A DNA stretch of 64,000 nt from Photobacterium angustum. GTDB lineage: Bacteria > Pseudomonadota > Gammaproteobacteria > Enterobacterales > Vibrionaceae. The stretch is from positions 1,984,001 to 2,048,000 of the forward strand of contig NZ_MSCJ01000001.1 in NCBI RefSeq assembly GCF_002954615.1, read 5' to 3'. Positions 8,093 through 17,150 of the stretch are shown one piece after another (position 1 is the stretch's first letter; the number at the start of each line of letters is the position of its first letter). A model generated the notes under the pieces. The model made no database searches. It was not told where the DNA came from and saw only the letters and a list, made by a program, of their open reading frames with translations. Made by a program: the position numbers and the translations under genes.

Positions 8093-8385
8093 AATCTTTT
8101 CTCCATCATTTCAACCTCACTTTCCTTTCATTAATTCACTCTACACGTTCAAAATTTGTATAAATAACAATCAGAACAATACAACAACTGGTACATGTGT
8201 ACGCTGAAAACAGATCAGACCAGAACATCGCGAACAAAAAGTAACGGATATAAATCCAAAACTAAAAAATTAAAAGAATATTACTTCAATAAGTGGAATT
8301 TATAGCGATAAATCGTCACGTTATTAATTGTTAAGGGTATTATTCGCGACTTAGTTTCAGCGAACAATTAGCGATTAATATTAAA
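8093..8385. other. Intergenic region between the two fadL genes
   Basis: About 290 bases without a credible gene. It holds the FadR-like site at 8209-8225 and presumably the promoter of the second fadL. Candidate -10 elements (for example TTTATA near 8299) are too weak to choose between. Confidence 0.6.
8209..8225 (-). promoter_or_regulatory. FadR-like operator upstream of the second fadL
   Basis: Read on the minus strand it is TTCTGGTCTGATCTGTT, which matches the FadR consensus AGCTGGTCCGACNTGTT at most positions, including CTGGTC and TGTT. It lies about 160 bases before the fadL start. It is the best single match of the three in this locus. Confidence 0.65.
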
Positions 8386-9669
8386 ATGATGAATAAAAAT
8401 AAAATTACATTATCTTTAACTGCTGCATTAGCATTAGGCATGAGCTCTAACGCCCTAGCTGCTGGATTCCAATTAGCTGAATATTCAGCAACAGGTTTAG
8501 GCCGCGCATTTGCTGGTGAAGCAGCAATGGCTGACAATGCCAGCGCCCAATTCCGTAACCCTGCAATGCTGACATACCTTGAAGGTACACAAATATCAGT
8601 GGGAGCAATTTACGTTGACCCAAATATTGATGTTAAAGGAAACCTACAGCTTAATGATCAAACCATAGATCAAACTGAATCTCGTGATATTGCTAATAGT
8701 GCCGTAATTCCCAATTTTTATATTTCTCGTCAATTGAACGATAAAGCAACATTAGGCCTAGCATTTGGTACAAACTTTGGTATGCGTACAGACTTGGGCA
8801 CTGACTTTTTAGGTTCACAATTTGGTAATCAAGCAGAAGTGCATACCGTTGAAATCAACCCTAACCTTGGTTACAAAATTAATGACCAATTTAGCGTCGG
8901 TGCCGGTGTACGTTATATTATGGCAAAAGGCCACTTCGGCGCGGCACTGCCAAAACCTTTAGGTGGACTACCTCTAAAATACATGGAAGGTGAAGATAAC
9001 GCTTGGGGTTGGCAAGCTGGTGCAGCATGGCAAATCACCCCTAGTAACCGTATTGGTGTAAGCTACCATTCAGCAGTTAAACTAAATCTAACTGGACATG
9101 CCAATGGTATTGCTTATGACAAAGCTTATGCAGTTCAAGGCAAAATGCCATTAACACAATATGCAGGCTCTTTACCTCTTGAATTACCAGCATCAGCTGA
9201 AATTGCAAGCTTCCATCAGTTAAATGACCAGTGGTCAGTTCACGCTAGCATTAACTGGACAGATTGGAGCAGCTTTAAAAAGCTACAAGCAAGTATTCCA
9301 AATATGCCCGAAAATGTAGAGCATATTAAAGATGAGAATTGGAAAGATAACTACCGCTTTGCTATTGGTACCACTTACCAAGCAACAGAAAAGTTAGCAC
9401 TTCGCTCTGGTATTGCCTATGACATGGCTGCAGTTGATGAAGCCCACCGAACTCAAACGATCCCTGAAACAGATCGTACTTGGTTAAGTCTTGGTGCGGG
9501 TTACCAATGGTCTAAGAATTTGACATTAGATGCAGGCCTTACCTACGTTTATGCAAAAAAAGCACACATGCTTGAAAAAGACAAAGAGCATCCAATGTTT
9601 GGACAATTTGCAGGAACAACGTCTGGTGATGTTTGGTTAGCGGGTGTACAAGCAAGCTACCGTTTCTAA
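8386..9669 (+). CDS. fadL: FadL-family outer membrane long-chain fatty acid transporter (second copy)
   Basis: A second FadL-type barrel, 427 residues. The signal peptide is MMNKNKITLSLTAALALGMSSNALA and the mature N-terminus AGFQLAEYSATGLGRAFAGEAAMADNASAQFRNPAML contains the canonical FadL hatch with the NPA motif, which the first copy lacks. The C-terminus ends in Phe (GVQASYRF). The two copies share the hatch motif and the 'SxHxxIxWTDWSxF' and 'YxLxxGxxYD' type strands but have clearly diverged, so they are paralogues rather than a recent duplication. Two adjacent ATG codons (8386 and 8389) are equally possible. A FadR-like site lies upstream, and a terminator follows. Confidence 0.92.
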   Translation: MMNKNKITLSLTAALALGMSSNALAAGFQLAEYSATGLGRAFAGEAAMADNASAQFRNPAMLTYLEGTQISVGAIYVDPNIDVKGNLQLNDQTIDQTESRDIANSAVIPNFYISRQLNDKATLGLAFGTNFGMRTDLGTDFLGSQFGNQAEVHTVEINPNLGYKINDQFSVGAGVRYIMAKGHFGAALPKPLGGLPLKYMEGEDNAWGWQAGAAWQITPSNRIGVSYHSAVKLNLTGHANGIAYDKAYAVQGKMPLTQYAGSLPLELPASAEIASFHQLNDQWSVHASINWTDWSSFKKLQASIPNMPENVEHIKDENWKDNYRFAIGTTYQATEKLALRSGIAYDMAAVDEAHRTQTIPETDRTWLSLGAGYQWSKNLTLDAGLTYVYAKKAHMLEKDKEHPMFGQFAGTTSGDVWLAGVQASYRF

Positions 9670-9694
9670 GTAAAATAAAATTTATTTTATAAAA

Positions 9695-9722
9695 AACGCC
9701 TCTTAGTAAGAGGCGTTGTGTC
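9695..9722 (+). terminator. Intrinsic terminator of the second fadL
   Basis: AACGCCTC pairs with GAGGCGTT around TTAGTAA, followed by an interrupted T-run (TTGTGTCTTT). Confidence 0.8.
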
Positions 9723-10077
9723 TTTGTTTATATTGATAAAAATTCACTTTACCTACTTGCGTAGACCAAAAAACTATTTTTAGCTCAAAAAATAATCTAG
9801 ATCTAGTATTGAGTATCGATTATTATCCTTGAAAACGTTGATACTGATACTTTCATAAGTAGACCCTGATACTGACCTAAATACTGTTAATTCCAACTTA
9901 ATATTGGTTACTAACGCCTTATTTCGCATCAATATCCTTCAGTAAATTATTCAACAAGATCACTGAGAATTCATATTGCCTTACTAATATGAAAATCTTA
10001 TCGCCTCTATATTGTAAGGAAAATAAAACACTTAATTATAAGTGGGTATTTTCTTGCGCTTTTATTGACCGGAATAT
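9723..10077. other. Intergenic region before the protease gene
   Basis: About 355 bases with no credible gene. It contains several short direct repeats of CTGATACT/ATACTGATAC around 9840-9890. It presumably carries the protease promoter, but I cannot pick one with confidence. Confidence 0.5.
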
Positions 10078-11106
10078 ATGAAACAACGAAAATATCTATT
10101 AATACTTAGTGCTCTATTAACTAATACCGCTTTTGCTATTGAGAATGGTCAGGAAGTTCCATCTAACAAACATCAAACTATTATTTACAGTACAAACAAC
10201 GACTGTACAGGTAGTCTTATTGCGGGTAGTTGGGTATTGACAGCTCAACATTGCACAAAAAATAACTCTAATGCGATCACAACCTTTGATGGTCAACACG
10301 TATCTGTTAAAAAACGATTTAATTACAAGGATAGTCCCTATTACAATGGCAAAGATATCGATATCGAATTATGGGAATTAAACAGTACAGCTAAATTTAA
10401 TAAAATAACGCCAATATCAATTATTCCTGAAGTCTCTGGCGAACAAGCTTATATTTATGGATACGGTAAAACAGGAAATAAATTAAACAAAGCCCCCCTA
10501 ACTGTTGTATCTCAACCTAATGATGAATCTACGACAATTAAAGCTCATAGCCTGCAATATAGCGGCGTATTAGTAGGTGGGGATTCTGGAGCCCCTTATA
10601 TAAATTCAAAGAATGAACTCTTTGCTGTACATCAAGGTATAGACCGAGACTTATACACTGCAACACCTATTAATATAGCTAAAGACTTCATTTTAAATGC
10701 AATTAATGGCTGGAGTTACCCAACACAGTTAACGAATGTGAAAGGTAAGCAAACTATCACAGTTCAAAGTCTGCATGAAAATGACGTAGTAGATCAAGCT
10801 TACACCGATGGCGACGTGAATATTGATACAAGTCTATCCACTTGTCTTACAGGTAATATAAGTCCATTTCAAACTTGTACCTATGTTATAAGTAGCAATG
10901 GTTATGAGGGCTCATTAATATTATCACCAACAGAAACAGTAAGTATAAATTTAGGTAAAAAAGACGATAGCACAGGGAAAGATAATACGACGAGTACTGT
11001 TAAACCTAATACTGACGATGGTTCATCAGGTGGTGGCGCATTAAATTTAACGATTATACTATCATTATTATTATTTGCTTTTTCACGACGTCAATTTACT
11101 CGATAA
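10078..11106 (+). CDS. Secreted trypsin-like serine protease with GlyGly-CTERM sorting tail
   Basis: A chymotrypsin-fold (S1) protease of 342 residues. The signal peptide is MKQRKYLLILSALLTNTAFA, with the mature chain starting IENGQEVPSN, close to the I-xGG-type activation site. The catalytic triad is visible: H58 in LTAQHC, D95 in DIDIEL and S170 in GGDSGAP. After the protease domain comes a domain of about 100 residues with a Cys pair (STCLTGNISPFQTC). The end is a GlyGly-CTERM tail: SSGGGALN, a hydrophobic helix (LTIILSLLLFAF) and a basic SRRQFTR. Such tails are processed by rhombosortase and mark type II secretion substrates on the cell surface, as in the Vibrio VesA/B/C proteases. It is monocistronic and ends at the shared terminator 11203-11234. 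Confidence 0.88.
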   Translation: MKQRKYLLILSALLTNTAFAIENGQEVPSNKHQTIIYSTNNDCTGSLIAGSWVLTAQHCTKNNSNAITTFDGQHVSVKKRFNYKDSPYYNGKDIDIELWELNSTAKFNKITPISIIPEVSGEQAYIYGYGKTGNKLNKAPLTVVSQPNDESTTIKAHSLQYSGVLVGGDSGAPYINSKNELFAVHQGIDRDLYTATPINIAKDFILNAINGWSYPTQLTNVKGKQTITVQSLHENDVVDQAYTDGDVNIDTSLSTCLTGNISPFQTCTYVISSNGYEGSLILSPTETVSINLGKKDDSTGKDNTTSTVKPNTDDGSSGGGALNLTIILSLLLFAFSRRQFTR

Positions 11107-11202
11107 ATTATGCATCTAAATTAGACAATATTTAATAGCAAATGTATATATAGCTATACATTCATTGCCTATTAATTACCTAATTAAAAACGTTACCAGA
11201 TA

Positions 11203-11234
11203 TAAAAAGACCTCCTTAATGGAGGTCTTTTTTT
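11203..11234. terminator. Bidirectional terminator between the protease and mlaA
   Basis: AAAAAGACCTCC and GGAGGTCTTTTT pair around TTAAT, with A-run and T-run on either side. It serves both convergent genes. Confidence 0.9.
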
Positions 11235-11248
11235 AGTTAACTAATATG

Positions 11249-12055
11249 TTACTGATCATCAATTTCATCAAGATAACTATCATCAAAAGTATCTGCTTGT
11301 TGCTCTTGATCAACTTTACCGTCACTGGCGATAAAGTCTTTATATTGAATATATGCATCACGAGTAAATACATAAGGATCAGGTGAATTCTCTAGCATTG
11401 CTTCTTGTTGTACTAAAGCTGCGCGATCTTCCATACCTTCAAATAGCCACTTACCTAATCCTTCCCAGAAATTCAGTAAGCCAAGCATCGGATACAATTC
11501 ATCAACTCCGTCACCAAAGCCTCGGAACGTCACTGGGCCATAAATAGGTAACATTAAATAAGGGCCATTTGGTACGCCGTAATAACCTAACGTGTCACCG
11601 AATCGACGATCTGCCGGTTTATTTATGTCGGCCGCTGATGCGATATCAATTAATCCACCCAAACCAAAGACTGTGTTGATCCAAAAACGATTAAAATGGG
11701 TGACAGCAGCTTTACCATTTAGTGATAGCAAGCTATTAACCATACTCGCAGGCTCATCTAAATTTGATAAAAAATTCATGATGCCTTTGCGAACAGGGGT
11801 TGGCGTATAATCGACATAAGCCAATGATACTGGGCGAGCGATATACGGATCTAGATAGTTAAAATTGAGATCCCACATAGCACGGTTAAAACCCTCTAAT
11901 GGGTCATAAACGCCATTACTATCACTATTACTGTCAGCATCAATATGATCAGTAATATTGTTAGAGGTAATTTGTTTTGACGGTTCATCTGGTGTTTGCG
12001 CACAGCCGACTAAACCCAGAGAAAGCCAAATTATAAGTAATAAAATTCTATTCAA
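11249..12055 (-). CDS. mlaA: MlaA (VacJ) family outer-membrane lipoprotein
   Basis: Outer-membrane component of the Mla pathway, which removes misplaced phospholipids from the outer leaflet and passes them to periplasmic MlaC. It starts with a lipoprotein signal (NRILLLIIWLSLGLVGC, lipobox LVGC) followed by the MlaA core YDPLEGFNRAMWDLNFNYLDPYIARPVSLAYVDYTP, then FGDTLGYYGVPNGPYLMLPIYGP. I place the start at a TTG (12053-12055). The next in-frame start upstream, a TTG at 12088, lies inside the terminator of the ccm operon, and the shorter form gives an ideal lipoprotein signal of 17 residues before the cysteine. The gene follows ccmI on the same strand. The acidic C-terminal tail (EQQADTFDDSYLDEIDDQ) is unremarkable. 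Confidence 0.88.
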   Translation of the reverse strand: MNRILLLIIWLSLGLVGCAQTPDEPSKQITSNNITDHIDADSNSDSNGVYDPLEGFNRAMWDLNFNYLDPYIARPVSLAYVDYTPTPVRKGIMNFLSNLDEPASMVNSLLSLNGKAAVTHFNRFWINTVFGLGGLIDIASAADINKPADRRFGDTLGYYGVPNGPYLMLPIYGPVTFRGFGDGVDELYPMLGLLNFWEGLGKWLFEGMEDRAALVQQEAMLENSPDPYVFTRDAYIQYKDFIASDGKVDQEQQADTFDDSYLDEIDDQ

Positions 12056-12063
12056 AACATATA

Positions 12064-12104
12064 TCCAATAAAAAAGCAGGCGGGACAATCATATCCAGCC
12101 TGCT
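12064..12104 (-). terminator. Intrinsic terminator of the ccm operon, directly before mlaA
   Basis: On the minus strand AGCAGGC (12098-12104) pairs with GCCTGCT (12075-12081) across a 16-base loop, followed by a U-tract (plus-strand A-run 12068-12075). The U-tract ends less than 15 bases before the mlaA start codon. Confidence 0.75.
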
Positions 12105-12124
12105 CTATTTGTTCCAGTATTGAA

Positions 12125-13417
12125 TTAATATTGTTTATTAATTAATACTTTTGTATCACCGCCAAGCATCACTTTCTGGCTTTCACCATACCAGTCACCT
12201 TGCTTCGTCATGACGTTACCATCACTATCAATACGAGCACGGACAATCATTTCAGATAATGACGACAGCTTACGCTGCGGCATCATACTGTCTTTATCCG
12301 TTAACGTAATCGTTAATGGGAAAGGCGTTGTCAGCGGTAGTTTTACAGCCGCAATTGGCATTGGTGCACCATCAGCACTATGAACAGAGATAATAATATC
12401 ACCCTGCTTTGGCATCACTACGTTTGGTGCTAATGAAATTGTCGCCACTACCTGCTGTTTTGCTTGTTCAGCACTAACTTTTGGCGCAGCTTCTGCTGCC
12501 ACAGTTGCAGCTGCACCATTTACGATAGCCTTCGCTTTATCATCAGCATTCAAACGTGCTTGTGCGCGTTCGATGCTACGATCAAGCATAGGTGCACGCG
12601 AATCATCCGGTCCGATAATTTTCTTCATCATAGACCAATAAGCAATCGCTTGTTCAAACTTGTTTTGCTCAAACGCATCGAAAGCTAATAGCGATAATGC
12701 TTGCACGTTAGTATGATCTTTCTTAATGACATTACGTAATAACTGACGAGCCATGTCACTTGCGCCCGGCTTACCACTAAGCATTAATGACTGTGCGTAA
12801 CCTAACTGAATGTCCCCATCAACAGGGTTTAAGTCATAGGCTTTTTTCATTGCCATTTCAGCGGTTTCACCATCACGGTTTGCCATTGCGATACGGCCTA
12901 ACAATAACCATCCCATAGGATCATCACCGTCATCGTGCAATTTAGTACGTAATGCTAAAGTCAGATCAGACATATCTTGATCAGACAATGGTTCATTGGC
13001 TGCGTTATCACCCAGTAAGCGTTGAGAAAGTTGAGGCAAACGGTTTACCGCATCATGCCACGCTTCTACTTTCTGAATGCCACCCACAGAGGCGTACATA
13101 CCATAGCTCACACCAACAATTAAGATAATACCAGGTAGCAACATCCCAGCACTAACATGAACAGACTTCTTCACTTCACTTTCAGGTATATCATCTAGCA
13201 ATGACTGTTGAAGCTCAGAAACTAATTCTTGGCGATTCTCAACCAAGCCTTCTTCTGATTCATGTTCAAGTTCATGAATACGATCTTTAAAGAATGCTTT
13301 GTTCAATTCATCTCGGCTTGCTACATCATCGTACTCTTTGCCATACAACATAGGCACAGCAAAAAATGCTATCGCAATAAGTACTAAGACAGCAGTTATA
13401 ATCCAAAACAGCGTCAT
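12125..13417 (-). CDS. ccmI: Cytochrome c biogenesis protein CcmI (TPR chaperone)
   Basis: A 430-residue apocytochrome c chaperone. Two N-terminal membrane helices (FWIITAVLVLIAIAFFAVPML, and LLPGIILIVGVSYGMYASV near residue 95) frame a cytoplasmic coiled loop. The periplasmic part has TPR-like repeats (DDPMGWLLLGRIAMANRDGETAEMAMKKAYDLNPVDGDIQLGYAQSLML and the next unit) and a C-terminal beta domain (about 330-430). It presents apocytochrome c to CcmF/CcmH for heme ligation. It is the last gene of the ccm operon; its start overlaps the ccmH stop by 4 bases and a terminator follows its stop codon. Confidence 0.93.
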   Translation of the reverse strand: MTLFWIITAVLVLIAIAFFAVPMLYGKEYDDVASRDELNKAFFKDRIHELEHESEEGLVENRQELVSELQQSLLDDIPESEVKKSVHVSAGMLLPGIILIVGVSYGMYASVGGIQKVEAWHDAVNRLPQLSQRLLGDNAANEPLSDQDMSDLTLALRTKLHDDGDDPMGWLLLGRIAMANRDGETAEMAMKKAYDLNPVDGDIQLGYAQSLMLSGKPGASDMARQLLRNVIKKDHTNVQALSLLAFDAFEQNKFEQAIAYWSMMKKIIGPDDSRAPMLDRSIERAQARLNADDKAKAIVNGAAATVAAEAAPKVSAEQAKQQVVATISLAPNVVMPKQGDIIISVHSADGAPMPIAAVKLPLTTPFPLTITLTDKDSMMPQRKLSSLSEMIVRARIDSDGNVMTKQGDWYGESQKVMLGGDTKVLINKQY

Positions 13418-13929
13418 TTGTTTACCTTTGATTGAGTATCAACACTTTCAACATCTTGCTGTTCCATCTCTGCAAGCAGTGCTTTTAATCGTTTAGCTTC
13501 TTCCTCATCTAATTGAGCCTGCTCAACTTTTTCACCGTTTTTACGCGTACGATAAACCAGAACAGTAAAGCCAATAACGATAAACAGAATAGGACCAACC
13601 CATAAAATTGCAGTCGAAGCAGTCATCGGTGGATTGTACGTAACAAAGTTGCCGTAACGCGCAATCATGTAATCAATAATTTGCTGACTGGTTTTGCCTT
13701 CTTGAAGAAGCTCAAATGTTTTCTGACGCATATCTTGCGCTAGGGTCGCATTTGAATCAGCAATATTATTGTTCTGACACTTAGGGCAACGTAATGTTGC
13801 CGTTAACTCTTGGAACTGCTTTTCTTGTTCCGCATTTTTAAAGTCATAAACATCAATCGATGCAAATGCTGGTAACGCCGCGGTTAACGCAATCGTTGCA
13901 GCTATAACAAGGGCAAATAAACGTTTCAT
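13414..13929 (-). CDS. ccmH: Cytochrome c maturation protein CcmH (thiol oxidoreductase)
   Basis: A 171-residue membrane thioredoxin-like protein. The signal peptide is MKRLFALVIAATIALTAALPAFA, and the active site is LRCPKCQN with C48 and C51. One membrane helix follows (ILWVGPILFIVIGFTVLVY, about 108-126), then a cytoplasmic acidic helix. It reduces the CXXCH motif of apocytochrome c together with CcmG before heme attachment. It lacks the TPR part found in the long E. coli CcmH, which here is the separate CcmI. It shares one base with ccmG upstream and overlaps ccmI by 4 bases downstream. Confidence 0.94.
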   Translation of the reverse strand: MKRLFALVIAATIALTAALPAFASIDVYDFKNAEQEKQFQELTATLRCPKCQNNNIADSNATLAQDMRQKTFELLQEGKTSQQIIDYMIARYGNFVTYNPPMTASTAILWVGPILFIVIGFTVLVYRTRKNGEKVEQAQLDEEEAKRLKALLAEMEQQDVESVDTQSKVNK

Positions 13930-14483
13930 TAGCCTTTTGCCTCCGCTTTTAGCTTGTTGTACAACGGCTCAAGCGTTTCCTTCCAATTTTCAGGGTTAAC
14001 ATCACCCACATGGCGGTAACGAATAATACCGTTAGCATCAATCAGGAATGTTTCTGGTGCACCATACACACCTAAATCCATACCTAACATACCGTTACCG
14101 TCATAAAGTGTATGTAAATAAGGATTACCCAATTCAGTTAACCAACCAATTGCTTTCTCACGCTGATCTTTGTAGTTCAGACCAATGATTTTAACGCCTT
14201 GTTTAGCTAACGTATTTAAGTATTGGTGCTCTGCATAACATGTCGGACACCATGTAGCCCACACGTTAAGCAATAATGGTTCACCTTTGAAAATCGTTTG
14301 TTGATACTCTTTTCCAGGTTGAAACAAATCTTCTAACTTAAACGTTGGCACTGGTTTGCCAACCAATACCGATTCTAATTTTGTTGGATCATCACCATCA
14401 GCATTGCGGGTTAACTGCACCATAAACATAATGACCAGTGCAATGAACAGGACTAACGGAATAAAGAGAAATTTCTTATTCAT
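13929..14483 (-). CDS. ccmG: Thiol:disulfide interchange protein CcmG (DsbE)
   Basis: A periplasmic thioredoxin-fold protein of 184 residues tethered by an N-terminal helix (FLFIPLVLFIALVIMFMVQL). The active site is WATWCPTC with C79 and C82, and the cis-proline loop is GVYGAPETFLID. It receives electrons from DsbD/CcdA and keeps CcmH and apocytochrome c reduced. It overlaps ccmF by 8 bases. Confidence 0.94.
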   Translation of the reverse strand: MNKKFLFIPLVLFIALVIMFMVQLTRNADGDDPTKLESVLVGKPVPTFKLEDLFQPGKEYQQTIFKGEPLLLNVWATWCPTCYAEHQYLNTLAKQGVKIIGLNYKDQREKAIGWLTELGNPYLHTLYDGNGMLGMDLGVYGAPETFLIDANGIIRYRHVGDVNPENWKETLEPLYNKLKAEAKG

Positions 14484-16458
14484 GGGTTAATTTTGCCTCT
14501 GACGATTTATTACTCACTGTTGCAGGTTTGCGGAAACGGTAACGTTTATCACTGATCGCTAATGCGCCACCTAACGCCATTAACAATGCACCCGCCCACA
14601 TCCAGTTCACAAATGGTTTGTAGTAAATACGAACAGCCCATGCGCCATCACCAAGCTTCTCACCCATAGCAACATATAAATCGCGAGTAATCCCGCTATC
14701 AATTGCCGCTTCTGTCATCATAGAACCCGCAACACTGTAGAAACGTTTTTCAGCATGCAGTGTTGTTACGTTAATACCACGACGGCTAATGTTGAAATCA
14801 GCAATATATCCATCATAGTTAGGACCATCTGCATCACGTAATCCGGCAAAATGGAAATCATAACCTTTCACGTTAACAGACTGACCCGGTGATAAACGTA
14901 AATCACGTTCGATATCGTAGTTAGATACTAGCGTGATACCAATGATAGATATCGCTAAGCCAATATGGCCTAACACCATCGCCCAATGACTACGACCTAA
15001 TTTACCTAAGCCATCAACAAATGTATGACGGTGTGTCGCACGCTCGAATAACTCAAATCCATGCATCACAATGATCCAAACAGCCATCATCATCCCTAAC
15101 ACCGCAAGCGGTTCAACCACACTTGCCGTAAAGTAAATAACAAGGTACGAAAATGGAATCGTGATCAGTGCAGAAATAATCATTGGCTTGCGAACATGTT
15201 TGAAATTATCGCGCTTCCAACGTACAAGAGGACCAATACCCATAATAAAGGCAAACGGGATCATCAACCATGTAAATAGCATGTTGAAGAAAGGTACACC
15301 GATAGAAACAGAGCCTAAACCAATTTGCTTATGTACTAATGGTAATAATGTACCAATAAGTACAACCATTAAGCCTGCAACAAGTAAAATGTTGTTTGCT
15401 AGTAATAGGTTTTCACGTGAGAACAAGCTGTAGTTACCACGAGAGCGAATTTGACCACCACGTAATGCATACAGCAGTAAAGAACCACCGATAACAACCA
15501 CAAGGAAACCAAGAATAAACATACCGCGAGCCGGATCTGACGCAAATGCGTGTACAGAAACCAATACGCCAGAACGAACTAAGAACGTACCTAATAGACT
15601 TAATGAGAATGCAGAGATCGCAAGTAGTACTGTCCACGCTTTAAATGTGCCACGCTTTTCTGTAACCGATAGCGAGTGCATTAACGCAGTACCTGCAAGC
15701 CATGGCATAAACGATGCGTTTTCTACTGGATCCCAGAACCACCAGCCACCCCAGCCAAGTTCGTAGTAAGCCCACCATGAACCTAGCGCGATACCTACCG
15801 TTAGGAATGACCATGCAGCGATTGTCCATGGACGAGACCAACGTGCCCAAGCCGTATCTAAACGACCAGTCATTAACGATGCAATAGCAAAAGAGAACGC
15901 AACAGAGAAGCCAACGTAGCCCATGTAAAGCATTGGCGGGTGAATGATTAGACCCGGATCTTGCAATAACGGGTTTAGATCACGCCCTTCAACAGGGAAT
16001 ACCGGTAGCGTACGTAAAAATGGGTTAGAAGTAATGATAATAAACAGTAAGAAACCCACTGCGATCATACCCATTACCGATAAGACACGAGAAACAGATT
16101 CTAGTGGCATATCACGGCTAAAACGCGCCACAGCAGCAGCCCAACCTGCTTGGATAAGTACCCAAAGCAGTAATGAGCCTTCGTGCGCGCCCCATACCGC
16201 TGTAATGCGATAATACCACGGTAATAAACTTGTTGAGTTACTAGCTACATACGCAACAGTAAAATCATTGTTATAGAATGACCAACATAAAATAACAAAA
16301 GATAATGATAAGAAAGCAAAAATACCGTATGCCAATGGTCGTGCCATGCGCATCATTGCTTGGTTACCGACTGCAGCACCATATAGCGGATAAATACTGG
16401 CCAGCACCGATAAGGCAAGGGCAGTAATAAGGGCAAAATGGCCTATTTCAGGGATCAT
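14476..16458 (-). CDS. ccmF: Heme lyase CcmF
   Basis: A polytopic inner-membrane protein of 660 residues, the core of the cytochrome c heme lyase. The hallmark WWD motif is [19 protein letters not shown], preceded by [18 protein letters not shown] with a conserved heme-ligand histidine in HPPML. About 14 hydrophobic segments span the chain. It works with CcmH and CcmI to move heme from CcmE to apocytochrome c. It overlaps ccmE by 4 bases at its start and ccmG by 8 at its end, within the operon. Confidence 0.96.
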   Translation of the reverse strand: MIPEIGHFALITALALSVLASIYPLYGAAVGNQAMMRMARPLAYGIFAFLSLSFVILCWSFYNNDFTVAYVASNSTSLLPWYYRITAVWGAHEGSLLLWVLIQAGWAAAVARFSRDMPLESVSRVLSVMGMIAVGFLLFIIITSNPFLRTLPVFPVEGRDLNPLLQDPGLIIHPPMLYMGYVGFSVAFSFAIASLMTGRLDTAWARWSRPWTIAAWSFLTVGIALGSWWAYYELGWGGWWFWDPVENASFMPWLAGTALMHSLSVTEKRGTFKAWTVLLAISAFSLSLLGTFLVRSGVLVSVHAFASDPARGMFILGFLVVVIGGSLLLYALRGGQIRSRGNYSLFSRENLLLANNILLVAGLMVVLIGTLLPLVHKQIGLGSVSIGVPFFNMLFTWLMIPFAFIMGIGPLVRWKRDNFKHVRKPMIISALITIPFSYLVIYFTASVVEPLAVLGMMMAVWIIVMHGFELFERATHRHTFVDGLGKLGRSHWAMVLGHIGLAISIIGITLVSNYDIERDLRLSPGQSVNVKGYDFHFAGLRDADGPNYDGYIADFNISRRGINVTTLHAEKRFYSVAGSMMTEAAIDSGITRDLYVAMGEKLGDGAWAVRIYYKPFVNWMWAGALLMALGGALAISDKRYRFRKPATVSNKSSEAKLTHE

Positions 16459-16940
16459 TGAGCACTACCTTGTAGTTGTTCTTCAGTATATTGAAGTTTT
16501 GAGTGATTTTTCTTCATCGCATCAGCGACTTCAGGCGGCATATAATTTTCATCATGCTTAGCCAGTACTTCGTGTGCTTTTATTGTTGTCGGGCCAACGA
16601 GTACACCTTGCGCGACAATACCCTGCCCTTCACGGAAGAGATCAGGCAAAATACCATCATAAGTGACGGTAACTGAAGGGCCGACATCAGCAACTTTAAA
16701 ACTAACTTCTAAAGATTGAGGATCACGTTTTACAGAACCTTTCACCACCATGCCACCAATACGTAAACGCTGACCAACAGATGGTTTGGTGCCATCAGGC
16801 TTACCATTGACAAGTTCTGTTGGTGTATAGAATAAATCCATATTTTGATTTAACGCATAAAGCACTAAACCAATGGTAGCACCAAGGCCTAAAACAAGCG
16901 CTAACACTAAAGCGAGACGCTTCTTACGTCTTGGAGTCAT
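16455..16940 (-). CDS. ccmE: Heme chaperone CcmE
   Basis: A periplasmic heme chaperone of 161 residues with an N-terminal anchor ([24 protein letters not shown]) and an OB-fold. The heme-binding histidine is H129 in [12 protein letters not shown], the usual H-xxx-Y form. It takes heme from CcmC with the help of CcmAB and delivers it to CcmF. It overlaps ccmD by 4 bases. Confidence 0.95.
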   Translation of the reverse strand: MTPRRKKRLALVLALVLGLGATIGLVLYALNQNMDLFYTPTELVNGKPDGTKPSVGQRLRIGGMVVKGSVKRDPQSLEVSFKVADVGPSVTVTYDGILPDLFREGQGIVAQGVLVGPTTIKAHEVLAKHDENYMPPEVADAMKKNHSKLQYTEEQLQGSAQ

Positions 16941-17143
16941 AGCGTATTCTCCATCTTTTTCGCATCTTTAATACGTTGTTCACGTGCGATTTTATTTTTA
17001 ATATCACCTAATACGCGACGATGGGTAGCCATACTAGAAAAGAGGATCCATAGCATCGCCACAAATGAGATGCCAAACGAACTCCATACATAAGCAGCGT
17101 AGCCACCCATTGCAAAAAAGTCGCTCATAGAATCAAAATGCAT
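16937..17143 (-). CDS. ccmD: Heme exporter subunit CcmD
   Basis: A single-helix membrane protein of 68 residues. The N-terminus [27 protein letters not shown] is characteristic of CcmD (FFxMGGYxxYVWxSF), and the basic C-terminal tail is cytoplasmic. It helps release holo-CcmE from the CcmABC complex. It lies 7 bases after ccmC. Confidence 0.92.
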   Translation of the reverse strand: MHFDSMSDFFAMGGYAAYVWSSFGISFVAMLWILFSSMATHRRVLGDIKNKIAREQRIKDAKKMENTL

Positions 17144-17150
17144 ACTAACC

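Noticed and set aside
7926..8207. 93-codon plus-strand frame running from the end of the first fadL into the gap
   Set aside because: Half of it overlaps fadL in another frame, it crosses the fadL terminator, and the product has no coherent features.
9780..9900. Clustered ATACTGATAC words before the protease, as a possible repeat array or CRISPR
   Set aside because: The words are short, irregularly spaced and not separated by unique spacers of equal length.
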